Assembly (NCBI GenBank): GCA_029449245.1
Contig: JANATF010000021.1
Coordinates: 62,001-126,000 of the forward strand
Direction of reading: 5' to 3'
Length of the DNA: 64,000 bases
Source: Mortierella alpina
Lineage: Eukaryota; Mortierellomycota; Mortierellomycetes; Mortierellales; Mortierellaceae
Shown piece after piece: positions 38,473 through 47,973 of the stretch; the first letter of the stretch is position 1, and every line of letters begins with the position of its first letter. Under the pieces are notes generated by a model. The model was not told the DNA's origin, did no database searches, and saw nothing but the letters and a program-made list of their open reading frames with translations. A program made the translations under genes and the position numbers.

Positions 38473-38663
38473 TGAAACGTAGAGTGGAATAGGGGAAGTC
38501 AAGGAGACAAAGAGTTGCTGTTTATTGTCTGCCGAGGCAGGACTCCTTTATAGGTGTCCTGCCACGGGCTATCTTTACACTCAATGAACTTTGATAAAAA
38601 GGGAAGTGGTCTCTGACTAGAGAGGTACACTCCCTAGAATCTAGTAGGTCCCAGTACGTTACA
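38473..38663 (-). repeat. Gypsy 5' LTR
   Basis: 191-bp LTR at the upstream end in element orientation; its counterpart is 31515-31705. The gag ATG lies 56 bp inside it at 38417. Confidence 0.95.
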
Positions 38664-39880
38664 CATACAATGGAAGACAAAATCGGAACACCGCTTGGCA
38701 CCTCTCTTGGCACCCAAAGAGTGTGACCTCAACAAACGTACGAAAGGATACCCAGGGATACAAAGACTCATCTCAGCCTCTGCTACTCTACCATCACGAC
38801 GGGAACTGATCATGACCGGCCCGCTGCCCGACGCGGCTACGACCATGGCCACGCCGGTCTCATGGTGGCTGCCCAGGGCGGTCAATACCGTGGACACCAA
38901 GGACACGATCAGACGCATGGAGGAATTCTTCGGACAGGGCCAGCCAGCCCCGGACCAGGACTATACGTGTATCATCTCGAAGGCCATCGGAGCAAAGATG
39001 CGAGAGGAGAAGGCGACGCTGGTGCGAGAAGTAGGAACACAGGCTAGGATCCTTTCGGACCGGTACATCCAGGCAGCGGCCCCACCACCCAAGATCCCGC
39101 AAGGAGATGGTATCGCAGCTCTTATTCGAGAGACGAACATCTCAACAAACGACACCGCAACGATTGAACTCCAGAAAGCAGACACCAAACAACTCAGACA
39201 ATTCCTCACCTCTCAGACTCAACAGACTCCTAAAGCAGGGTCCAGTGTCACTCCTGAAATCGGAACCACGCAGCAATGGCTGGAGAGCGAAGATTCTTCA
39301 CGGGGCACGAACAATATGGTGGCGCTATAAACGCGACACACTCCCCTGTGGAGCTCTCCGCCACCGTCTGTGGAATCAAGACCCGGCCTGCGACATGGAC
39401 GGGTGCAGTACTGAGGTTGCGAACAAAAACCACTACATCTTTCAATGCAAAGCCAAGTACGACTCGTGGCAAGAGATCCTGCAAAAGCACACCACCAAGG
39501 TAGACTGGCCGGACAATGACTTCAACAGCATACTCTCCTTCAACCGTCCACTTTTTGACATTCGCCCAGAGTACAATATCTCCCGCGCCCAATTGATCGC
39601 CTGCTGTCTGATAGGCATTGCCCAGACCATCAAGGTCCGATTTGTGGACGACCGATCCCTCTCCGCTTCAACCGTCACCAACTGCATACAACGCGAGATA
39701 GATAGAGCCGTGGCCCAGAACAGATCCCTGGCAAGCCACAAATAAACTGACGTGTATAATAGTTTAAAACAAAATCCTCACCCTTCTTTTCTCACTCACT
39801 CATCCACACCAGAAGACTTTAGCACTCAACCAATATCGTGAAACACATCTTTAACGAAGTCACCAGCAAGAGAAGCAAAA

Positions 39881-40320
39881 ATGACCCAGTCTTCCGACGC
39901 TCCGCCGTACTCCGCTCCTCGTGAGCACTGTGGTGTTTTATGCTGGTGTGGGGCTCAGGCACGTATGTACCTGAGTCGCACCTCCCTTTTTACTTTTACG
40001 ATTATTAAGAGTTCCCGTGACCGGTGTCTGGAGGAGCTATATAAGTCCTCCAGATCCCTGTCCACAATAAAACCCCTCTCTTGTTCTCGTTGACTTCAGT
40101 CCCCAGTTAGTATTGTAAGTTTACCCCTAGAGAATATCACAAGCACGATCAACCAACCCCTTCATCAGCTTCCGGACCTGTGCACTACACGCGTGAGCAG
40201 CTGATGGCGATGCATCCCAGGGATCTAGTTAAAATCTTAGAAGACCGCCATATTAAACACGCGGCAGTGGTCGAGAAACCCGAGCTGGTCCAGATTATCC
40301 TCGACAAGTGCACTCACTGA
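39881..40320 (+). pseudogene. Small SAP-like ORF split by a solo LTR
   Basis: ATG at 39881 opens 16 codons (to 39928), the solo LTR intervenes, and the same frame resumes at 40147 for 57 codons to TGA at 40318-40320. Together this gives 73 residues. The C-terminal half, including REQLMAMHPRDLVKILEDR and VVEKPELVQIIL, has the spacing of SAP-like domains found in some RING-type ubiquitin ligases and chromatin proteins (helix, then EKxELV, helix). It may be a stand-alone gene or a last exon. The LTR insertion replaces the tail with LTR-encoded sequence, so it is probably disabled here. Confidence 0.4.
39929..40141 (+). mobile_element. Solo LTR (family 1) with AGCAC duplication
   Basis: 213 bp, TGTGGTGTTTTATG...GAATATCACA, flanked by AGCAC at 39924-39928 and 40142-40146. 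It contains a TATA box (CTATATAAG, ~40037) and AATAAAA (~40068). It shares the family with 54736-54949 and the decayed copies at 19740 and 22833. No internal region of this family is present in the window. Confidence 0.9.
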
Positions 40321-40349
40321 GAAAGTGTTTGGTCATCAAACCGAGGGCA

Positions 40350-40485
40350 GCAAAAACATCTGTCCATTGTATTAACAAGTGGCCGGAAGTGTGCCTTGGG
40401 TCCATGAGCAATAGCAAACATACGAGACCAGATCCCTAACGAGGACACAATCTCGCTGAACTTCTTGCTAGTCGTTGCCATTCGT
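40350..40485 (-). pseudogene. Short coding-like fragment
   Basis: From an ATG at 40484 the minus strand stays open (MATTSKKFSEIVSSLGIWSR... ending near CCFCCP) for about 50 codons. It has the look of a gag-like or nucleic-acid-binding transposon leader, but no family was identified. Confidence 0.2.
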
Positions 40486-40494
40486 GAGAGTTGA

Positions 40495-41170
40495 GACGGG
40501 TAGAGGTATAATACCTTTTGCTTTGCCTCTTGCTTTGGCTGGTGACCAAGAAAATTTCAAGGGAACTGAGGGAAACCTCAAGGGCGCGGTAACACAAGAC
40601 GGCCCCTTTGTCTTCCTCAACACGGAGATTCCAAAAGAGCTCATAGATGGAAAATAAAATCGGAATTCGAGTAATGAGGCAAGTGAGCTCGGATCTGTTT
40701 CTTTACCAGGAACCGGAATGTAAATAGGTACGGTTCCGGGGGCTCTATTATTGCCATATGATCCAACCAAGACGGTGCATTATCGACGTTGCTTTTGGAT
40801 CCTTCAATGTCGGCTCTTTCTATCACACTGTCTGTACTCTACAGTCGAGCTGCCTTTAATAGAACGTGGAGAAAAGATGCGTGGAAAGAAGATGCAGACA
40901 ATCAACGAAAGAAGACAGTGCGCATACGTCATTGTATCTAGGGACACCAACGGAATGGAAAGAAAAGGAAGCTCGATATACATGCATCTATCAATAAGTC
41001 ACTACTATGGACTAGAAAATGATAGTGAAAGGGGTTGGCACCCTGGCTGAAGTCTTCTTGGAGGGTGACGACCTAGCAACGACGCTCAGCTGCCTCAAGA
41101 ATCGTGAACCACTGCACTCCATGTCCAGGCGTTTTTTAAGTAGACGACAAGGTAAGCATTGTCAATCTGG
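40495..41170 (+). repeat. Dispersed segment shared with 9940-10640
   Basis: Closely similar to 9940-10640. It covers the last codons and the 3' flank of the kinase/Sel1 gene. Whether the gene was truncated by this repeat, or the repeat is a copy of the gene's end, is not resolved. Confidence 0.65.
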
Positions 41171-42681
41171 TTTTCGTCCTGCTCAACACCTTGACCATTA
41201 TTGTACATGAAGCCGATGTTGAACATGGCATTAGCATTTCCAGCATCGCTTGCCTTGAGGTACCATTCCAGAGCCTTACTGTGGTCCTGTTCTAAGTCGC
41301 CACCATGATAATACGTATTACCAATTTGGAGATTGGTAGCTGCTGTCCCGACGTCGTTCCTGAACCACTCCAGTGATCGTCTGTAGTGTTCTGAAACTGC
41401 AGCATCGTGGTGAACTATGCGATTGCTGAGTCTACTTTGCTCAATCACTGCCTCGTCTGCCTTGCAATACCACGATGCCGCCTCACGGTCATCCTGTTCC
41501 ACACCACGACCATATTGATACATCTGACCGATCTTGAGCATCGCCACAGGCACTCCAGCCTCGCTTGCCGCAAGACACCACTCCATGGCTTTGCCGTAAT
41601 CTCGCTCCACAATATCACCAGAATAGTACATGGCACCCATCTTGAACATGGCCTTTGCTGATTCACTGCCACTAGCAGAGTTAATAAACCAATCCATTGT
41701 CTTGCCAATATCGAGCATGTTGCCGTTCTTGAGTACATCCATGAACCCTAGGGACTCGCTCGTCTTGAAATACTGTTTTAGGGCGTTGAGATAGTTAATC
41801 TTCTCGCCTTTGTCTGCCACGCGTATGGGTTGTTGGTCTGATTCACCTTGTGGATATGGAGATCGCTCAATGTCAGCAAACATATTCATGGCAGCGGGTC
41901 TCCCATCAGGCTGTAGCGCCCAGCAAATTTGAATGCAGGCTGCATAAGCCTTCGGCGTGTCGTCCGGATACTCCTCGAGGATGCCGATCAAGATGCAATA
42001 CGTTGTGCCGTCGGGGGTGTGTCCGCGGTAGGGCTGGGTGGACTCGGATGCCATCTCCCACATGACCATTCCCAACGCATAAACGTCGGACTTGCCGGTG
42101 TACTGCGGGGGATTCTGCAATAACTCCGGTGCCATCCATTGAAGGGTACCGCCTCCGCCACTCTCGCCAACCCTCGTCGCAAGCCCAAAGTCACAAATCC
42201 TGGCTTCTTTGTGCTCGGTAAGGAGGATGTTAGAGAGCTCTTGATGTCGCAGTGGATGATGCCCTGGGAATGCAGATATGCAAGTCCGAGAGAGATATCT
42301 TTGGCAATGTGCGTCTTGACCTCCCAGTTCTTGAGAGCCCTTCCCACTATCGCCTCTGTCAGATTGCCTCCTTCCACGTACTCCATGACAATCATATCGT
42401 GATGAACGTGGTAGAACTGGACAATGTGCTTGTGGGTGAGTTCCTGGATGATGGAGACTTCATGTTTTGTGTGCTTGTCTGTCGAATCGAGGAATCGCTT
42501 GACCACAACCTCGTCGAGTCCGCACTGAGCCTTGAAGATTTCAGCTTGGGCACCACTGCCAATCTTTTTTCCCAGTTTAATGTTATCGGTCTACATAGAG
42601 GGAGTACGCGAAGAAGCTGTTGATGTTAGTAATCACACTGCTTCGGCATTGAAGATATGTATGCTATGGTTCAAACATACC
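41095..42681 (-). pseudogene. Tyrosine-kinase-like protein kinase with C-terminal Sel1 repeats (frameshifted)
   Basis: The kinase domain starts just after an intron acceptor (TATGTAG, 42591-42597): glycine loop KKIGSGAQAEIF, VAIK-type VVVKRF, then IIHCDIKS in place of HRD. A 2-nt CT duplication (TCTCT, near 42232-42237) then shifts the frame; the other frame continues NILLTEH, CDFGLATRV (DFG), TLQWMAPELL (APE), GKSDVYALGMVMWE. Four Sel1 repeats follow (AMFKMGAMYYSG, AMLKIGQMYQYGRG, TNLQIGNTYYHG, AMFNIGFMYNNGQG). Such kinase-Sel1 fusions are expanded in Mucoromycota and Glomeromycotina. A donor at 42675-42680 supports an upstream exon, but its frame hits TAA, so the 5' end is unknown. The frameshift could be real decay or an assembly error. 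Confidence 0.75.
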
Positions 42682-42946
42682 TTGTAGTTAAGAACTGACG
42701 GATAAAGGATGAATTACTTGTCGTTTTTGTTGAACGCTCCAAAACGATGCATGTGGAGACGACGGAAGGCTACGTGAGGATGGAGGTGCATTGATGGAGA
42801 AAGAAAGTGAGAGTGCAATGTGAGCGAGATAAGAAGGAAGGAATTAAAAAAAAAAGCGTGGGAGCGAAATAAAATCTTCGCTCTCAGTCAGTGGTGTGAC
42901 TTGAGCGTGTGTTTTGATTGGCTATCATGCGCATGGTCATTCAGGG

Positions 42947-45188
42947 TATGATTTTACTGTTTAAAAAGGGCAACCCGTCCTTACTATCAAACTGGCGTCC
43001 TCTGTCCATGATTAATTGCGACGCCAAGCTGTTTACTAAGCTTTTGGCAAACAGATTGCGGCCCCTTCTTCAACGGCTCATACATCCATGTCAGACTGGC
43101 TTTATTAAAGATCGCCACATCTATGACAATGGACTGGTTCTCTCCATGATTATGGATCACGCCGGCAAAACGAATGGGCAACAAATTGGGCTTATGTTGG
43201 ACATGGAAAAAGCATATGACAGGGTGCATCCAGGATATCTCTCTGCTGTTCTATCCAAAATGGGATTCTCTGAGCGTCTAGTACATATCATCGACAGTCT
43301 CTTTTTCCATACCAAGGTCACCATCAACCTTAATGGTCACCTGGCTCCGTCGTTCACACAGCGACGCGGGCTGCGGCAAGGGGATCCTCTCTCGCCACTG
43401 CTCTTCAACGTTGCTTTAGAACCCCTCTTGCGCTCCATGGATAAACATCCAGGGATCAGAGGTATCCAAGTTACTCCTGCTTCCCGCCCCGTCCCCTTTA
43501 CCGCATACGCGGATGACGTCCTCCTGTATTTGAATGATCCGATGGAGTGGCACCGTGTGCGTGTGCTACTTAACCTTTACGGATCCGCGTCCAATGGCAA
43601 AATCAATTTTTCTAAAACGACCGCCTTTCCCCTCACTTCCCATCCGGACCCTCACCTTAAAGCTGCTCTGCTTTCGGCACACATTCAATGGCATGACGCT
43701 ACAGCCAGCACGCCTCTGATCTATTTGGGCTACCCTGTGCCTGTATGTCAACATCACGTCGATCTGTTTTTTACTGGCATACTCGATAAGATTCAGACTT
43801 CCCTTCAGATTCACGCCCAACGATCCCTATCGGTAATGGGCACAGCACTCTTGGTGAACTCTCTAATATTATCACGTCTATGGCATGTTCTCTGGGTCTT
43901 CGTTCCATCTAGGGAATGGTTTCGGAAATTAGTGTCAGTACTCCGCCCTTTTGTCCTCAACAACAAACCAAGCCCATCGTGGCGTGTGTTCTGCACCCCA
44001 CGCGAACATGGGGCCTGGGTGTAATTGATCCTTACACCCAGGCTATGCTTTTTCAGATAGAGCACTTGAAGCACATGTTGTCAGATTCACCATCATTTGG
44101 ACGGCAGATGATATTGGACGTGGCTTCCTATCACACCCAATCCCCCACCCCGTACTCGCTCTTCCTATGCCCGGCAGTAAGCCATTTCACGAAAATGACC
44201 AACTACTTCTCGGCAGTTCAAAACGTGTTGGTTGCGTGTCAACTACTACCTTCTGTGTCTCTTTCTCCTCGCTCTCCGGGTGCCTTATTGCCCCCGTTTC
44301 AACTATTATTAGAGACCCCGGTGACCCAGTGGCTGACGCTGCCAGCCAACGCGCCACCTAGAGCAGCAAGCCTGACCTCACCACTGTGGATGGCGGATGT
44401 CTTCTCGTTCGATGACAGGACCAGGCTCCTAGTACCACGACCACTCGATACTCTCACGGTCAAACGCCAGGACGCACAAGCGCTTTGGAAACGAATTAAG
44501 CAGGACAAGGTCTTCTTTAAGCCGGAGATTGGTTGGGCCACCGACAGCCCGAGTCTCGAATGCTCCAACCGTGATGGCAGAGCCATGCTGTCCACACTTC
44601 CAATACCCGCGCCAGAGGCGATACCACTGCTCCAAGCATCCAAGCACCAACTGCGAGTGGTTCTGCATCCATATGCTGAGGCACGGTTCCAGTTCACGAA
44701 AGCTCAATGGACAGCCTTCTGGAAGGCTCGAATTAATAAGACTGCGCGGAACATTTGGTGGCGCTACCTGCACCATGCTCTTCCCACCGCTTACTTTAGG
44801 GCTACAACTTGGCGACTCACCGGAGCTAACTCAGCTTGCCCTATATGTGGACACCCAACAGAGGATTATCTGCACTACCTCGCGCTTTGCCCGACCAAGC
44901 GAGCAGCCTGGGCTATGCTGCTGGAAACGTACACTACCTGTGCAAGCTGGACCGATGATAACATAACATCAATGTTCCTCCTGTCCTCCCATCCCCAATG
45001 GTTTCCCATGTCCCGAGTCGCTGATATCTCCTCCTTCCAGCTTGTGGCAGCCGGACTATCGGCCATATGTTCCTTTAATGTTACGTATTATGTTGAGAAG
45101 CGAGTTATACCGCAACACACCCTTGAGACCATGATGCTGCAAAACGCTCGTCGCACCCAGCTCCTTACTACGTCACAATAAAATCTTG

Positions 45189-45220
<32 letters not shown>
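42947..45220 (+). mobile_element. 5'-truncated LINE with poly-A tail and 13-bp target duplication
   Basis: TGGTCATTCAGGG occurs at 42934-42946 and again at 45221-45233, directly after a ~25-A tail (45196-45220): the full signature of target-primed reverse transcription. The insert is 2.27 kb, truncated in the RT domain of ORF2. It is a different subfamily from the 27-39 kb LINE (YADDVLLYL instead of FADDLLIYL). Confidence 0.95.
42950..45181 (+). pseudogene. Truncated LINE ORF2 with one frameshift
   Basis: Begins inside RT with NWRPLSMINCDAKLFTKLL, then QTGFIKDRHIYDNG, DMEKAYDRVHPGYL, GLRQGDPLSPLLFN and the active site AYADDVLLYL. A 1-nt shift between about 43990 and 44020 ends the first frame (stop at 44022-44024); the second frame carries on with GLGVIDPYTQ to the C-terminal ARNIWWRY and a Cys/His motif, CPICGHPTEDYLHYLALC, ending at 45181. 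It lacks endonuclease and ORF1, so it is dead on arrival. Confidence 0.9.
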
Positions 45221-45222
<2 letters not shown>

Positions 45223-45233
45223 GTCATTCAGGG

Positions 45234-45743
45234 GCACAGCAGTCACATACTGCGTATAAGACAGGCATACACAAAGATGTCCACGCTATCGTTCGTGAGG
45301 CACGAGAGCTCTGTAATCGCTGAAGACCAGCGCCAGCACTTCTTTGTATTCCCTCAAAAATGGCCAGGTGGACAACTCGGATAAACTGTGGAGCGAAAAA
45401 ACTCTGCACTGCAGCTGATGTCGATGGATGGATGGATGGATGGAATGGGCCTTTAAATAGTACAGTCCTTTTGTTTTTCTCGCAACCTTTTTTGTCTTCT
45501 CATCTTTCCTTTTCCTCCCCCCCCCCCCCGCCAAACAACGTCTGTTGACTTGACAATTTGCTTTGCAAGATCAGACGAAAGCCTCGCCGTTCTCTTTTGT
45601 GGTAAAAAAGAATTGCACTCATGTCCAAGGCAGATAACTGCACACCAGCCATACTCTACGTTAGAAAACTGACACCAAAAAATGCCTTTGTCGATCTTTC
45701 TCATTAGCATAGCACCTTGGCAATCCCAGAGCAGTCTTACAAT
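45234..45743. other. Upstream region of the small membrane-protein gene
   Basis: Contains a GGAT microsatellite (45425-45443) and a C-run (45518-45530). The last ~80 bp (TTAGAAAACTGACACC...ATGCCTTTGTCGAT, about 45660-45695) resemble the region before the paralogue at 51889, so they are probably promoter or leader sequence. Confidence 0.5.
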
Positions 45744-45950
45744 ATGAGTGACGAAAAACAGACCTGGCTGGATGGCTTCAATGGGATCTTTGTGATCATC
45801 GGCGTCATCGTCTTCGGCATGTGGTTCACACGTTTTCTTGTGACCCGCGGTAGAGTATGGAACCCGTTTGAGTGGGGACGACACACTTACACGCCAGTTC
45901 TAGACGTCCCTCAGCAGGACTCCTCCTCTCGAGTGGATACGAAGTCGTAG
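45744..45950 (+). CDS. Small single-pass membrane protein, copy A (68 aa)
   Basis: Start chosen at 45744 because conservation with copy B begins there (M-S/G-D...QTWLD). One transmembrane helix (about residues 14-33, GIFVIIGVIVFGMWFTRFLV) is followed by TRG..WNP(F/L)EWG...YTP and a tail ending DTKS. Arg after the helix suggests a cytosolic C terminus. Copy B is 59 aa; the shared core, identical terminal DTKS and similar leader show purifying selection on a real gene. No known family recognised. The neighbour downstream is the secreted protein gene in convergent orientation, 480 bp stop to stop. Confidence 0.65.
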   Translation: MSDEKQTWLDGFNGIFVIIGVIVFGMWFTRFLVTRGRVWNPFEWGRHTYTPVLDVPQQDSSSRVDTKS

Positions 45951-46430
45951 TCGGTAGTGGAGTCACCAATGTATTCACCCACCACATTACAGTAGAACGG
46001 TCATAAACTGCCATCAACTGCCAACACGTACTGTCCAAGAGGTCCATGCAACTCAGTTCCCCACATCATTTTTCTCAGGGTGCGGGTGGTGTGCTGGGAC
46101 AAGGGTAAGAAGCGGTCCTGCCTCACATGCATGCATGTCGGCGGGGAGGGGGAGGATGAGTGTTCTCCTTCCCACGCCATCTGCTCCCGAGCCCAGACGG
46201 CCGTTTTGCGCTGACCTCCCGGCTGGATAGATGGATACCCACGCCTTCCCAGACACAGTGCCATGCATGCGGATGGCGCGATTGCGGTATCCAACGGAGC
46301 CTCCGCCCTCCATCGACAAGAATCAGATACATAGAGACAAGACTGGCAAGCATGCAAGATCGGCCAATTTCTGTCCAGCGACATTTTTAAATATTAGATA
46401 TATTATGGCGCCAAAAGAAGCTGTAGCTGT
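45951..46430. other. Convergent intergenic region
   Basis: Between the stops of the membrane-protein and secreted-protein genes. No gene, TIR or LTR seen. AATATTAGATATATTATGG at 46389-46407 is AT-rich and may serve minus-strand 3' processing. Confidence 0.35.
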
Positions 46431-46994
46431 TTAATCGACGTCATTAGCGTTCTCCTTGTTCTCCTTGCCTTTGGGGACCTTGGCCCGGACGTTGCATCGT
46501 CTGGGGTTGGTGCAGGTGTCCGAGCATTGCTTGCGGTAGAATGAGGAGACGTCTGCAGGGACACCGCCTGGCGGCCTGTTCTTCATGAGCCACTCGGCAG
46601 CAAAGCAGTGATCAGCAAAGAGGTGGCCATTAAAGTCCTGGCCAATTTGGGAGCACTCATACTTGGCAGCAACGCTGAGGGCAAGGATCTGGGTGCCAAA
46701 CCAGGCCAGGACGGGGCCCGTGTAGCAGGCAGCATTGACAGGCGGAGGAGCAGACGAGCACGCAATGGCGGCCGCAGCGACAGCCACCAGGCCAACAACC
46801 GAGACGGCGCATCCGCCGACGCCCTGCGCCACGGCTTGACCACTCAGCGCCTCGGCTTGCTGGCCAGCGGCGTAGGCCTGGTCAGCGTTCAACTGGGTCC
46901 AGCGAAGGTCTGCTTGGGCCTGGGCCACGAAAAGGCTGGCAACGACAGCCAGGGCGGCAGCCTTGCCGAGGAAGGACTTGGACGTGAAGAGCAT
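46431..46994 (-). CDS. Secreted eight-cysteine protein with hydrophobic hairpin and basic tail, copy A (187 aa)
   Basis: The frame is open further upstream, but the start at 46994 gives a classic signal peptide (MLFTSKSFLGKAAALAVVAS... cleaved after AQAQA). The mature chain has RWTQLNADQAYAAG, then two long hydrophobic segments separated by a cysteine-containing Pro loop (GCAVSVVGLVAVAAAAIAC and PVLAWFGTQILALSVAA). Then come YECSQIGQDFNGH, a Cys/aromatic segment, and a tail starting SSFYRKQCSDTCTNPRRC and ending Lys-rich. All eight cysteines align with copy B, and the ~30-residue tail is almost invariant. A hydrophobic hairpin within a secreted, disulfide-bonded protein could insert into membranes; that is inference. 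The TATA box TATAAATA lies 165 bp upstream. Confidence 0.65.
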   Translation of the reverse strand: MLFTSKSFLGKAAALAVVASLFVAQAQADLRWTQLNADQAYAAGQQAEALSGQAVAQGVGGCAVSVVGLVAVAAAAIACSSAPPPVNAACYTGPVLAWFGTQILALSVAAKYECSQIGQDFNGHLFADHCFAAEWLMKNRPPGGVPADVSSFYRKQCSDTCTNPRRCNVRAKVPKGKENKENANDVD

Positions 46995-47158
46995 CGAAAG
47001 GAAAAAGAGATAGGTTCGGGTAGAGGGCAAGGAATCAACGGAGATAGAGAGCAGAAAGGGTTTGAAGGACCACGGGGAGGCTTGGACGAGCTCGCTTGCT
47101 TGCTTGCTTGCTTGGATGCCAGATGGTGAAGAGATCTGGCTACGAGGATTGCTCCCAC

Positions 47159-47166
47159 TATTTATA
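47159..47166 (-). promoter_or_regulatory. TATA box of secreted protein copy A
   Basis: TATAAATA followed by GTGGG on the minus strand; the same TATAAATAGTGGG string stands before copy B at 53433-53445, so the core promoter is conserved. Confidence 0.6.
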
Positions 47167-47249
47167 CCTTTGCAAACCCTCTTTTCTCGCTGGCTAGGAC
47201 ACGGGGGGACAGAGGGAGGTCGGCGTCCAGCTCTCACAAGAACCAACAT

Positions 47250-47769
47250 TCTACACCATTTCCTTTGAGAATCGATATGGTCAAATATGACCTTGGATAC
47301 AACAAAAAACCAATCCGATGCGGTTCTTGCTGCTGAGCTCCAAGTTCACTAGCCAAGAGCAGAGAGTAGCCCAAAGGCATGCAAGAAAATAATGCCGCGT
47401 CTAAGGATGTTTCGGCAAGAATCCCCGCACTTAATAATTGCCTGGCACTATTGTGCTGTACTGACAAGTATTGAACAGCGGCAGTGCCTGATGAATAAAG
47501 CGATAGTCAATACTTTTTGTTTGGGGTTTTCTTTTCGACCTGTGCTCATGGTAATGGATATTATGCACCTACATGCATGGCAAGTGGGTTTTCATGTTGT
47601 ACAGAAAGCTGCAGTGATGCTCCAGTTGTCGACGAATGATGTGGCACGAGGCAAACTCCGTTGCAAGGAACACCCGTTGTGATGGGGCATCGCCCGTTGT
47701 GGACTCTGAGCCTTGCAAGAGAACCAAGCACATTTGTGCGGAGCAACTGGATTTGTAGAAGCGTCGTAT
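47250..47769. other. Upstream region of secreted protein copy A
   Basis: No gene. 47575-47660 (minus strand, TTGCCTCGTGCCACATC...) is recognisably similar to 52955-53035 (plus), at the same ~600-bp distance upstream of copy B, so the duplicated unit includes a long 5' flank. Confidence 0.5.
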
Positions 47770-47973
47770 AGGTCTCGCCAGAAAGTCATGAACCAATATA
47801 TTTTTGATGTACTCTGCTCAATAGAGTCACATTTTCACGTACATCTCATGCACATCTCATGCACATCTCAGAGCACCATGGCATCCGCAATGCGCGCCAT
47901 CATCTGACGATCCCACCCGGTTCACACCACAACGTTAACACCAAGAGGCTCTATCCTTGGAGGCTCACTGCCA

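Larger units (their letters stand above)
31510..38668 (-). mobile_element. Ty3/gypsy chromovirus, complete with LTRs and CATAC duplication
   Basis: Inserted in minus orientation within LINE ORF2. Two 191-bp LTRs (31515-31705 and 38473-38663) start TG and end CA when read in element orientation and differ at only two positions seen by eye (near 31561/38519 and 31683/38641), implying a recent insertion. CATAC flanks both sides (31510-31514, 38664-38668). Gag and pol form one frame with a TGA between them; pol is split by a Helitron-like element. A polypurine tract (CTCGGGGGGAGCT) abuts the 3' LTR at 31706-31718. A tRNA primer site was not identified. Confidence 0.95.
28802..39745 (+). pseudogene. 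LINE ORF2 (APE endonuclease + reverse transcriptase), interrupted
   Basis: N-terminal APE endonuclease: LQELRF, the GDLNF catalytic segment, TIDYIF and SDHDML. The RT domain follows with NWRPLSLINTDAKLFTKILA, QTGF, GLRQGDPLSPLLFN and the active site FADDLLIYL; the usual DxEKAYDRV helix reads DQEKAYDFG here. The C-terminal part (38669-39745) has ARTIWWRYKRDTLPCG and a Cys/His motif, CDMDGC...HYIFQC. Defects are a TAG at 31313-31315, the 7-kb gypsy insertion and a 1-nt frameshift near 39285. It would nick DNA and prime reverse transcription if intact. Confidence 0.85.
27340..39770 (+). mobile_element. APE-type LINE retrotransposon, split by a gypsy insertion
   Basis: Two-ORF non-LTR retrotransposon: ORF1 (27372-28751) and ORF2 (28802-31514 continued at 38669-39745). 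The gypsy element at 31515-38663 sits inside ORF2 with a CATAC duplication. After allowing for the insertion, ORF2 still has a stop at 31313-31315 and a frameshift near 39285, so this copy is dead. The 5' end and any target duplication could not be fixed; no poly-A is seen after 39745. Clade (L1/Tad-like) is inferred from the APE endonuclease, the RT and the C-terminal Cys/His motif. Confidence 0.85.

Noticed and set aside
46995-47249. 85-residue N-terminal extension of the secreted protein copy A frame
   Set aside because: It spans the conserved TATA box and leader; copy B conservation and the signal peptide start at the internal Met (46994).
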